Shown here piece by piece: positions 9,225 through 16,869 of a stretch of 64,000 nucleotides of DNA. The position numbers and the translations under genes were made by a program. Below the pieces are notes generated by a model that was not told where the DNA came from, searched no databases, and saw only the letters and a program-made list of their open reading frames with translations. The stretch comes from Calothrix sp. NIES-2100 (lineage in GTDB: Bacteria > Cyanobacteriota > Cyanobacteriia > Cyanobacteriales > Nostocaceae), in assembly GCF_002368195.1 (NCBI RefSeq), contig NZ_AP018178.1, positions 6,336,645 through 6,400,644 on the forward strand, written 5' to 3'. Every line of letters begins with the position of its first letter. Position 1 is the first letter of the stretch.

Positions 9225-10130
9225 ATGAACCATAACACGAAGACAGGACGCAAACATGTAGAAACTGAAGACTCACTTAACTCAGTTATCGAGTTTCCCC
9301 AAGTGGATTTTAAAATCGAAAACTTTGTTACTGGTGAATATGGTAATGCTCAGGTTCTATCCGTCAACGAAAGTACAGGTGAATCTACGCAGCGAGTTTT
9401 CCTGAAAAAGGGCTGGAATGCACCTATTGGTCATTTCACCACCAATGTAGAAATTTTTGTGCTAACAGGCGCACTTTACCAAGGTGGGTTTTTACTCCGC
9501 AATCTCAGTTACTCTTTCATCCCGGCTGGTATACCCACTGGCCCTTGGAAAACGGAAGAAGATACAATTCTCTTGTGGATGCCAGACGCTACCCCTACTT
9601 ACATCACAGAAGACTACAAAAGCCTTGAGCAAATCCCAGAAAATTCTGTATATCATGAGAATATGCAGACCCATGAACGAATGGCTGAGTATATTCCCGT
9701 GCAAGAACTCCACGCCATGAAATGGGAAAGCACAACCTTTTTACCTCCAGGTTCAGCGCGTAAAAGCCTATATACCAATAAAAAAACCGGGCGAGCCACA
9801 TGGATTTTAGGCTTAGTACCGATGTGGATCGAAGGTAATTTTTATGCTGGTCATCCTACCACTGAAGAAGCATATGTCATATCTGGAGATGTGCTGGGAC
9901 ATTGGTCAATGAGTGATGATCCTTTTAATAGACGTTATGCTGCAATGCGCAAGGACGGCTATTACTGGCGACCGGCACACATTCCCCACGGCCCATTTTG
10001 GACGGAAAGTGGCGCACTGCTTCTGTTTCGCACTAATGACCGCCTAGATTGTTATTGGATACTGCATAACCCGGATATTACCCAGCAAGATGAAGCGCGT
10101 CTCAAAACTGCAATTGAACAGCGCAAATAG
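9225..10130 (+). CDS. Bicupin, DUF4437-like
   Basis: 301 residues with two cupin halves (about 60-150 and 185-290). Each half has the conserved run of a beta-barrel cupin: VEIFVLTGAL...SYSFIPAG in the first, EEAYVISGDVLGHW...PAHIPHGPF in the second. Only a few His/Glu in the expected metal positions are visible (Glu in EEAY, His in HIPHG), so metal binding is likely in the second half only. The 15043-15915 gene is a paralogue. Function is unknown; it probably belongs to the metabolic group that extends to 16810. Start ATG at 9225. Confidence 0.75.
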   Translation: MNHNTKTGRKHVETEDSLNSVIEFPQVDFKIENFVTGEYGNAQVLSVNESTGESTQRVFLKKGWNAPIGHFTTNVEIFVLTGALYQGGFLLRNLSYSFIPAGIPTGPWKTEEDTILLWMPDATPTYITEDYKSLEQIPENSVYHENMQTHERMAEYIPVQELHAMKWESTTFLPPGSARKSLYTNKKTGRATWILGLVPMWIEGNFYAGHPTTEEAYVISGDVLGHWSMSDDPFNRRYAAMRKDGYYWRPAHIPHGPFWTESGALLLFRTNDRLDCYWILHNPDITQQDEARLKTAIEQRK

Positions 10131-10228
10131 CTTCGTAGTCAGGACTTTAGTCCTTAAGTTAAGGGCTAAATTCCTCATTACCAGTCTGAAACTAGTAATA
10201 CCATTTTACTAAAACCCTGATACATATA

Positions 10229-10490
10229 GGATGCTGCTGGCGAATGGTGGGTTTGACCCCTCAATTCACATCAAACAAGTTCTCTCGCATACCCGAAAAA
10301 ACGCCCGCAGGCTGGAAGCCTGGGGCTAACGCTACGAAACCTGCCTTCGCAGGCTCAATTTTTAGCCTGCGTTCGTCGAAGACGTTCCCGAAGGGTAGGC
10401 AGGCTTTGTACGATTAGCCGCACCCTTCTAGGGTGACGGCGGGATTTTGGGATAAGCGAGGGGTCTTACCCCTAATTCGCCAGCAGTATC
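10229..10490. repeat. Family B MITE-like element (GCTGGCGAAT ends), copy 1
   Basis: Ends ggatgctgctggcgaat and attcgccagcagtatc are inverted. Just inside each end is a GGGGT-N-ACCCC palindrome; at the right it reads gcgaggggtcttacccctaa. The interior holds a family A palindrome (10285-10459), so this is a nested structure. A second copy is at 30658-30803. Confidence 0.75.
10285..10459. repeat. Family A palindromic element, copy 1 (nested in family B)
   Basis: Starts cgcatacccgaaaa and ends ttttgggataagcg. Between them lie inverted blocks: cgcccgcaggct..., the stem cctgccttcgcaggc, and attagccgcacccttctagggtgacggcggg. Related copies are at 10542-10690, 29403-29545 and 41398-41548, with a partial at about 47725-47780. 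Confidence 0.8.
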
Positions 10491-10522
10491 ATATAGAAGT
10501 AGGGGCACGGCACTGCCCATTG

Positions 10523-10751
10523 GTGTCAACTTAACTTCTCTGGCTTACCCAACAGAACGCCCACAGGCTGTAAGCAACTGGCTCACGCTACAAAGCCCAC
10601 CTTTGTGGGCTAAATTTTCTTAGCCCACAAAGGTGGGCTTTGTTGAATTAGCCGCACCCTTCTAGGGTGACGGCGGTTTATTGGGTAAGCAAGGGGTTGG
10701 GGGTGAGGACAAAATCTTGTCAACCAAAAGGCTTTCACGTTAAGTTGACAC
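10523..10751. repeat. Family C MITE-like element (GTGTCAACTTAA ends), copy 1
   Basis: Left end tgtcaacttaac, right end gttaagttgacac. It carries a family A palindrome (10542-10690) inside and is itself inside the GGGCACGGCA palindrome. Copy 2 is at 23101-23283. Confidence 0.8.
10542..10690. repeat. Family A palindromic element, copy 2 (nested in family C)
   Basis: Begins ggcttacccaacagaacgccc and ends gacggcggtttattgggtaagc, with a perfect inner stem aagcccacctttgtgggct / agcccacaaaggtgggctt. Confidence 0.8.
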
Positions 10752-10829
10752 AGGTGGGCACTGCCGTGCCCTCTAGAATATATTGATGTGTCGCAAACAT
10801 TATTTGAACTGAATTATCCTTTATTCAGC

Positions 10830-11624
10830 CTATAAAGCTTTATCCCACTCTAATTGATGCGCTAAACCATACTTAATAAAATCTGCTTCTTGAGCTTTAT
10901 CGCTTTTGCCAAAAACACCTAAACTGTAAGGATTATCTAGCATCCGTTCCGCAACTTGCTTTTGTTCAAATTGTCTGACTTCTTCTCTAGATTTATCTGG
11001 TTTAAAAAAGTCTACAACCAAAACAGTTCTATCATAATTAGTATAATTATGGGGACAGTGGGGATAGCTATGATCTAAAACCATAAATTTTCCTTCATGC
11101 CAATAAAGCTTATCGTGACATATTTGCATTGCTATATCTCCCTCTGGGACAATCAAGCCTAAATAGCCACGATTCATGTGAGGATTATAGTTAACATGCA
11201 ACTTGATATCCAAACCTGGATGGAATGTCCCAAAATAGACATTTCTAACAACAAAATCATCTGTTAAATTTACTTTTTCAATGACATTAGCCAGATTGGG
11301 GAAATATTTCTTTCTTAATGCCAGTGCTTTTGCAGATGCCTCATCTGTCCTATAATCAGGATATGCTATGTCATGTAAATGAATATATTCTTCAATAAAT
11401 AAACCTTGGAATAAAATCCCAAAAGCACTATATTTTGAATTACCTTTGGTTTTAATTGTTTTACTTTTAGGTCCCAAAACATCATAAGTAAATTTTAATT
11501 CTTCATCAGATGCTTGCTTAATAAAGCTGGTAAACTCATCTCTAATTATTTCCCATTTATCTTGAAAAGTTTTCAGAAAAGGAAACTCTTCAGGGTTGAG
11601 ATGATACTCATTAAAATTTGTCAT
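10830..11624 (-). CDS. Aspartyl/asparaginyl beta-hydroxylase-like protein
   Basis: 264 residues. Residues about 135-207 carry the AspH signature: LHVNYNPHMNRGYLGL (His143, Arg152), W..EGK, LDHSYPHC (His189) and NY...DRTVLVVDFF (Arg199). His143 and His189 would bind iron(II) without a carboxylate ligand, and Arg199 would bind 2-oxoglutarate, as known for this family. The substrate could be a protein side chain or a free amino-acid derivative. It lies head-to-head with the amidohydrolase at 11758 (133 bp apart), which suggests a shared promoter region. No secretion signal is seen, so it is probably cytoplasmic. Confidence 0.82.
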   Translation of the reverse strand: MTNFNEYHLNPEEFPFLKTFQDKWEIIRDEFTSFIKQASDEELKFTYDVLGPKSKTIKTKGNSKYSAFGILFQGLFIEEYIHLHDIAYPDYRTDEASAKALALRKKYFPNLANVIEKVNLTDDFVVRNVYFGTFHPGLDIKLHVNYNPHMNRGYLGLIVPEGDIAMQICHDKLYWHEGKFMVLDHSYPHCPHNYTNYDRTVLVVDFFKPDKSREEVRQFEQKQVAERMLDNPYSLGVFGKSDKAQEADFIKYGLAHQLEWDKAL

Positions 11625-11757
11625 TATCTTTTCTCCTAAAGCTGGTTTAATAAAAAACTGTTACATTGCGAGCAAATTTTGCCTGTATCCCGGTACGATG
11701 TTTGTTCGTAGTCAGGACTGAAGTACTGACGACAAACCCTTTAACACTCATTTTAGT

Positions 11758-13245
11758 GTGAAGTTTACTGTGTCTGAAGCTCCCCTATTAGATAAAATTA
11801 TCAAAAATGTGCGGGTAGTTCGTCCCCATCACGATGATGTCGAACTACTAGATTTAGGCATTAAAGATGGCAAATTTGCCCAGATTGCCCCTAATATTAG
11901 CCCAGACCAAGGCAAAGAAGTATTTGATGCCCAAAATCTCCTAGGCTTTCCTGGGGTCGTAGATGCTCATATGCACATCGGTATCTATCAACCCTTAGAT
12001 AAAGATGCGGTGACTGAAAGCAAAGCAGCTGCAATGGGAGGTGTGACTACCAGCCTGAATTACATGCGTACAGGGCAGTATTATCTCAACAAAGGTGGGT
12101 CTTATCAAGATTTTTTCCCAGAAGTATTAGCTTTATCTGTAGGTAATTTTTTTGTTGATTACAGTTACCACATCGCACCTATAGCTAGTCAGCATATTGA
12201 AGAAATACCTCTACTTTATGAGCAATACGGTGTATCTTCCTTTAAAATCTTCATGTTTTATGGCGGTTATGGGTTACATGGTTTATCAGACCAACAAAAC
12301 CTCTTTTTAATGATAAATAAAGAAGAACGCTATGACTTTGCCCATTTTGAATTTATTATGCGCGGTCTTACACGCTTAATAGAAGCACATCCAGAAGCGC
12401 GAGAAACTATTAGCTTGAGTTTGCATTGTGAAGTTGCAGAAATTCTCAACGCTTATACAAAAATTGTGGAAAATGATTCTAGTCTGAGCGGACTACAAGC
12501 CTATAGTGCAGCGCGTCCACCACATTCTGAAGGATTAGCAATTTGCATTGCATCCTATTTAGCCCATGAAACAAATTGTGCAAATATCAATTTGTTGCAT
12601 CTAAGTTCGCGTAAAGCAATGGAAGCAGCTTTGACGATGCAAACTGCTTTTCCTCATATCAATTTTCGGAGAGAAGTAACAGTTGGACATTTATTATTAG
12701 ATGTTGATACTCCTAATGGTACTTGGGCAAAAGTAAATCCGCCAATCCGTCCCCGTGCTGATGTGGAATATTTATGGCAAGCAGTACTCAACAATCAAGT
12801 AGATTGGATAGTTAGTGACCATGCTTGCTGTGCTGCTGAACAAAAACGCAGTGCAAAAGACCCGAATAATATTTGGTTAGCAAAGTCTGGTTTTGGCGGT
12901 ACAGAATATTTACTTTCTGGTGTATTCAGTGAAGGTAGTAAGCGGGGAATGTCTTACAACCACATGGCTAAGTTATTATCTTGGAACCCATCGCGGCGTT
13001 TTGGTTTGTTAGAAAAAGGAGATATTGCTATTGGTTATGATGCTGATTTAGTATTAGTAAATCCCCATGAAAGCTTTGTGGTACGCGCGGCTGAGTCGAA
13101 GTCACAACAAGGTTATACACCATTTGAAGGAGTACAATTAACCGGAAAAGTGAAGACTACATTTTTGCGGGGAAATCTGATTTACAACAACGGACAAGTT
13201 CTAGGTTCGCCTACTGGGCGTTATTTAAAACGTTCCCATTCTTGA
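11758..13245 (+). CDS. Dihydropyrimidinase/hydantoinase-family cyclic amidohydrolase
   Basis: 495 residues, normal length for cyclic amidohydrolases. The binuclear metal site is complete: His71-x-His73 in DAHMH, Lys163 in SFKIFM (carboxylated lysine), His223 in LHCE, His281 in LLHLSS and Asp354 in SDHAC. Family enzymes open cyclic amides such as hydantoins, dihydropyrimidines or allantoin; substrate loops differ enough that I do not name one. Translation starts at GTG (11758), since the first ATG in frame lies inside the conserved region. The neighbours (AspH-like protein, cupins, hydrolase-fold and racemase-fold proteins) suggest one pathway. Confidence 0.88.
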   Translation: MKFTVSEAPLLDKIIKNVRVVRPHHDDVELLDLGIKDGKFAQIAPNISPDQGKEVFDAQNLLGFPGVVDAHMHIGIYQPLDKDAVTESKAAAMGGVTTSLNYMRTGQYYLNKGGSYQDFFPEVLALSVGNFFVDYSYHIAPIASQHIEEIPLLYEQYGVSSFKIFMFYGGYGLHGLSDQQNLFLMINKEERYDFAHFEFIMRGLTRLIEAHPEARETISLSLHCEVAEILNAYTKIVENDSSLSGLQAYSAARPPHSEGLAICIASYLAHETNCANINLLHLSSRKAMEAALTMQTAFPHINFRREVTVGHLLLDVDTPNGTWAKVNPPIRPRADVEYLWQAVLNNQVDWIVSDHACCAAEQKRSAKDPNNIWLAKSGFGGTEYLLSGVFSEGSKRGMSYNHMAKLLSWNPSRRFGLLEKGDIAIGYDADLVLVNPHESFVVRAAESKSQQGYTPFEGVQLTGKVKTTFLRGNLIYNNGQVLGSPTGRYLKRSHS

Positions 13246-13270
13246 ATAAAAGCATAATGATAACGTCTAA

Positions 13271-13530
13271 GAGGTTGTTTGAAAATTGGTTCGCTGTGAT
13301 GTTAGGCATTTATTGATCCCCCCTAGCCCCCCTTAGGAAGGGGGGGAAATATCTCAAAGTCCCCCTTTTGAAGCGGGAAAATATCTCAAAGTCCCCCTTT
13401 TGAAGCGGGGAAATATCTCAAAGTCCCCCTTTTTAAACGGGGAAATATCTCAAATTCCCCCTTTTTAAGGGGGATTTAGGGGGATCTAGAGTGTTTTATT
13501 ACCAACAATAGGAATGTTAAAACATCCTCA
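13271..13530. repeat. MITE-like element with four 32-bp internal tandem repeats
   Basis: Ends gaggttgtttgaaaat and gttaaaacatcctc resemble those of 341-509. The interior has gatccccccta...tttagggggatc arms and, at 13346-13473, four tandem 32-bp units (gaaatatctcaaagtccccc...) that gradually shift from gaagcggg to taaggggg. Confidence 0.75.
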
Positions 13531-13563
13531 GAGGTAAAGTTACTCAAACTCCAGTAAAGTAGA

Positions 13564-14394
13564 GTGTATAAGAAAATGAGCCAACGTATCAAAAGAGCAT
13601 TTTTAGACACAGAAGATGGACAAATTCTTTACCGTATTGGTGGAGAAGGCGAACCCATACTTTTACTGCACATGACTCCCCGCAGTAGTGATGAATTTAA
13701 AGAATTGATGCCTATTTTAGCGGACAAAAACTTAGTAATTGCAATGGATTTAATGGGGTTAGGTGATTCTGACAAACCTAAGAGAGTTTATTCAGTTGCA
13801 GATTATGCCAAAACTGCGATCGCGCTTTTGGACGAATTAGGTATCCAAAAAGCAAGCATTTTCGGCAGTCTGACAGGGGCTTATATCGCTGGAGAAGTGG
13901 CAGCAGCCTATCCAAATCGTGTTGACAAACTTATTCTCTGCAATGTAATTGGATTTGACGAACAAGAACAAGACATAATCATCAAGAGATATTCTCAAGG
14001 TTATCACATTAAAGAAGATGGCTCTCATTTGCTGGAACAATGGTTATCTCGCGTCAATTACATCGGCAACGGAGAGTTAAATCACCGTTGTGTTTTAGAT
14101 GATTTAAAGTGCTTTGGTTCTCCTATATATCCAGGTTTAGCAGCAGGAAACTATTTTCTTTTAGCTGAAGAAAGATTTCGCTTAATTAAATGCCCGACTC
14201 TGATTTTGTCAGGAGAAAAAGCATTAGAACCATTAGAAAAATATGGTTTAGCTAAAGCTGACAATCAATCATGGACTCAGGAAGTAATTCCTCATAGTCA
14301 AAGAGTTGAACTAGAAGGTGGAACCCTTTGGATGGTAAATCAAATGGCGGCAGAAATATTCAAAGTAGTAGACGATTTTCTGGCAAAAAATTAA
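13564..14394 (+). CDS. Alpha/beta-hydrolase fold protein lacking the catalytic triad
   Basis: 276 residues from GTG at 13564; an ATG at 13576 is an equally good start. The fold is clear: LLLHMTPRSSDEF (oxyanion loop), MDLMGLGDSD, then the nucleophile elbow. That elbow reads GSLTG (residues 101-105), so Leu103 sits where Ser is expected. The acid position reads SGEKALEP rather than GEKD, and the His position reads EGGTLWMVNQ. All three catalytic residues therefore look absent. Related proteins with LHxTPRSS and a non-Ser elbow are known to me as a hydrolase-like subgroup of unclear function. It follows the amidohydrolase on the same strand, separated by a repeat. Confidence 0.8.
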   Translation: MYKKMSQRIKRAFLDTEDGQILYRIGGEGEPILLLHMTPRSSDEFKELMPILADKNLVIAMDLMGLGDSDKPKRVYSVADYAKTAIALLDELGIQKASIFGSLTGAYIAGEVAAAYPNRVDKLILCNVIGFDEQEQDIIIKRYSQGYHIKEDGSHLLEQWLSRVNYIGNGELNHRCVLDDLKCFGSPIYPGLAAGNYFLLAEERFRLIKCPTLILSGEKALEPLEKYGLAKADNQSWTQEVIPHSQRVELEGGTLWMVNQMAAEIFKVVDDFLAKN

Positions 14395-14580
14395 GAACTT
14401 GAGGTGAATAATTATTAAAAGGAAACAGGGGATTGTTGAAGGTGCGTTTACTCCGTGAGATAACGCACCCTACATTTTACAGCATCTTCCTGTAAATAGA
14501 CCACATTTGCCGTAGGGGCACAGCAGTGCTGTGCCCTGAGAGTGTGGTTCAACTACGTGAGAACTGCTGTAATTTAATAA

Positions 14581-15042
14581 TTATTTGCGATCGCTCAACA
14601 TCACATCAAAGTGTTTCACTGTGGTTTCTGGGTTTATCAGATATTCATTATCTCTAGGAAGTGGTCTGACTTTTTCAATGTCATTACCAGCAAACTCACG
14701 AATCGCATCCCGTGACTCCCAATAAGAAATAACAGTAAATTCTGTGTTATCTCCATCTGTGCGGCGGAGTACTTGCACCCCCAAATTACCAGGAATTGAT
14801 TCAATTTTTTTAATTCCCGCTTCTACCAAATAAGCATAGTATTCATCGGCTTTTGATGTTAGCGTTGTCCCATGCCAAATGCGTGCGACTACTTTCTGAG
14901 ATTGGGTATTTGCCGGATTATTTGGTATTGGTTCTGCTGAAACCGCAAGCTTATCAAGCTGTGTAAAAGCAGTAATTGGTAAAATCAAAGCTGAAATCGT
15001 CAATCCACAAAGAATACTAAAAAAATTATTTGGTTTAATCAT
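14581..15042 (-). CDS. Exported antibiotic-biosynthesis-monooxygenase-like protein
   Basis: 153 residues. Residues 1-36 look like a signal peptide (Lys, hydrophobic core, AVSAEP). The rest forms a dimeric ferredoxin-like ABM barrel: VVARIWHGTTLTSKADEYYAYL, then GNLGVQVLRRTDGDNTEFTVISYWES. Such domains often act as small cofactor-free oxygenases or heme binders; no cofactor ligand is obvious here. Its ATG is directly next to the stop codon of the upstream cupin gene (15043), so the two are almost certainly co-transcribed and perhaps coupled. Confidence 0.72.
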   Translation of the reverse strand: MIKPNNFFSILCGLTISALILPITAFTQLDKLAVSAEPIPNNPANTQSQKVVARIWHGTTLTSKADEYYAYLVEAGIKKIESIPGNLGVQVLRRTDGDNTEFTVISYWESRDAIREFAGNDIEKVRPLPRDNEYLINPETTVKHFDVMLSDRK

Positions 15043-15915
15043 TTAGGTATCTCCAGGTTTATATGACAATACTGTACCTATTTTTGATAAATCCCTATCA
15101 ATACGGACAAAGAATAAGCCGCCATCATCTGATATGTGTGTTGGAAGAATACTAAAGCTGGGACTATAGCTAAAGCAATCCTTAACAAATCGAAAATCTC
15201 CTATATCACAGTATCCAGCTAAGCAATATGCTTCTTCGTTATATGATTGAATCATCGGATACCTGCCGTCATAATGTGGCAATATAGCAAGCAGCCATGT
15301 TCCCCCCTGGTTCTTGTGTTTCCTTAAAAACTTCTTTTTTGCTACTTCAAATTGAACTGTATCTGTCTTACCCCACGGTAACAATTTACTATCTAATACT
15401 GGAATAAATTCATCTAATTTCGCATCTGGATGATTATCAGGAAAATTTTTATAATATGTATGTCCGTTCTCCATCCAAAGCATTTCTACATCTTCACCAC
15501 CTAATACTTGCCAATCACCTAACTTAACTCCGGCGGGGATAAAAGAATAGCAATGCTTTGTAAGTTGCCATTCACCAATTTGGATTTTCCCCTTGAGGAC
15601 AAAAATCTCTAAATCAGATGTAAATATGCCAGATGGAGCTTTAAATTGTGGTGGTAAAATAACTCTTGATGTCGAAGCTCCACAATCATGCCATGATAAC
15701 AATCTCCGGCTGCCAAATACTACCTCATCTGGCATTCCTTTAACTCGCCAATCTTGTGTGGCTGGTACGGTATTTGTGTCAAAAAATTGATATTGACGCA
15801 GTACATATTCTTGAGAAATGGCTGTAAACCTTCCTGATAGGTTCATGCGTCCGCTACCATCTCCACCCCAATCTTCTTTAATCGGTGCTACATCGAAAAA
15901 ATTTTCAGTATCCAT
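15043..15915 (-). CDS. Bicupin, DUF4437-like (paralogue of 9225-10130)
   Basis: 290 residues with the same two-cupin layout as the 9225 gene: LEIFVLKGKI...CYSFIPAGVKLGDW in the first half and NEEAYCLAGYCDIGDF in the second. Similarity to the first bicupin is moderate, suggesting an old duplication rather than a recent one. The stop codon abuts the start of the ABM-like gene. Function unknown; binding of a small acid or amide intermediate of the local pathway is a guess. Confidence 0.7.
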   Translation of the reverse strand: MDTENFFDVAPIKEDWGGDGSGRMNLSGRFTAISQEYVLRQYQFFDTNTVPATQDWRVKGMPDEVVFGSRRLLSWHDCGASTSRVILPPQFKAPSGIFTSDLEIFVLKGKIQIGEWQLTKHCYSFIPAGVKLGDWQVLGGEDVEMLWMENGHTYYKNFPDNHPDAKLDEFIPVLDSKLLPWGKTDTVQFEVAKKKFLRKHKNQGGTWLLAILPHYDGRYPMIQSYNEEAYCLAGYCDIGDFRFVKDCFSYSPSFSILPTHISDDGGLFFVRIDRDLSKIGTVLSYKPGDT

Positions 15916-16066
15916 CTTCGCTCATAGCTTTACATGATCCTATTTGTACACATTCTCCTGACGCAGTAAATTTTAGACTACGTCGATTAAGAAAAATTAA
16001 TAAAGTCTTCCACTTTTATGCAATACTGAGTTGCAAAAGATTGATCGTAGTCAAGAAAAGTAGGTC

Positions 16067-16810
16067 ATGAGAGATGCGTTAGGATGGCGAAAGAAATTTG
16101 GGGTGCTAGCGCCAAGTACAAACACGATTGTTGAACCCGATTTTCACGCGATGGCTGTACCTGGTGTTACGTCTCATATGTCGCGGATTCATATTCGAGA
16201 CCAGGACTTGAGTAGTGACGAAAAGATGGAGTCTCTTTTGCAGCAGGTGCGCGATGAAATTTTCTTTGCGATTGATCGCGTGATGACGGCGGGTATTGAC
16301 TACTTAGTGATGGGAATTAGTGCTGAAAGTATTTGGCAAGGGATGGAGGGAAATAACGCATTTATCAGCCGAATTGAGGATCGCGCTGGTGTGAGGGTAG
16401 CTTCCTCTGGTTCGGCTTGGCAGGCAGTTCTGGCAGCGTTTAAAGTAAAGAAGATTGCGGTCATTACGCCTTATCAGCCTGTGGGTGATGACAAAGTACG
16501 CCGCTTCTTCGGTGATATCGGGGTGGAGGTAGTTCGACTCAAGGGTCTCCGGTGTCCTACTGCAATCTCAATTGCTGAAGTATCTGAGGATACACTGCGC
16601 CAACATCTTCAGGAACTGGATGGTGATGATATAGATGCGATCGCGCAGATGGGGACTAATTTAAGTATGCTCCAACTTGCCGACGAAGCGGAACGGTGGC
16701 TTGGAAAGCCTGTGATTGCAGTCAATGCAGCAACTTGGTGGTATGCGTTACGACAAAACGACATCCAGGATCGAGTGTACGGGTGTGGGAGACTCTTGAG
16801 AGAATTTTGA
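16067..16810 (+). CDS. Maleate isomerase/arylmalonate decarboxylase-like protein
   Basis: 247 residues of the Asp/Glu racemase superfamily. FGVLAPSTNTIVEPDF near the N-terminus and KPVIAVNAATWW near the C-terminus match the maleate cis-trans isomerase/AMDase group. The two catalytic cysteine positions read MGIS (82-85) and MGTN (195-198), so neither cysteine is present; the only cysteines are Cys163 and Cys240. It may therefore be a binding protein or use another chemistry. The ATG at 16067 has a weak aggt ribosome-binding site. It is divergent from the cupin/ABM pair and closes the putative metabolic group. Confidence 0.78.
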   Translation: MRDALGWRKKFGVLAPSTNTIVEPDFHAMAVPGVTSHMSRIHIRDQDLSSDEKMESLLQQVRDEIFFAIDRVMTAGIDYLVMGISAESIWQGMEGNNAFISRIEDRAGVRVASSGSAWQAVLAAFKVKKIAVITPYQPVGDDKVRRFFGDIGVEVVRLKGLRCPTAISIAEVSEDTLRQHLQELDGDDIDAIAQMGTNLSMLQLADEAERWLGKPVIAVNAATWWYALRQNDIQDRVYGCGRLLREF

Positions 16811-16869
16811 ACAAAATTATGGATGGGATGGAATGGGATGGGATGCGATCGCCTAAACTAAAATGTAGT

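Larger units (their letters stand above)
10500..10785. repeat. GGGCACGGCA palindrome interrupted by a family C element
   Basis: aggggcacggcactgccc at 10500 and gggcactgccgtgccctc near 10770 are the two arms of a palindrome. The uninterrupted version with the same flank (tctagaatatattgat...gtcgcaaacattatttgaa) is present in reverse orientation at 20032-20098; a smaller relative is at 14511-14536. The arms are separated here by the family C element 10523-10751. Confidence 0.75.
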
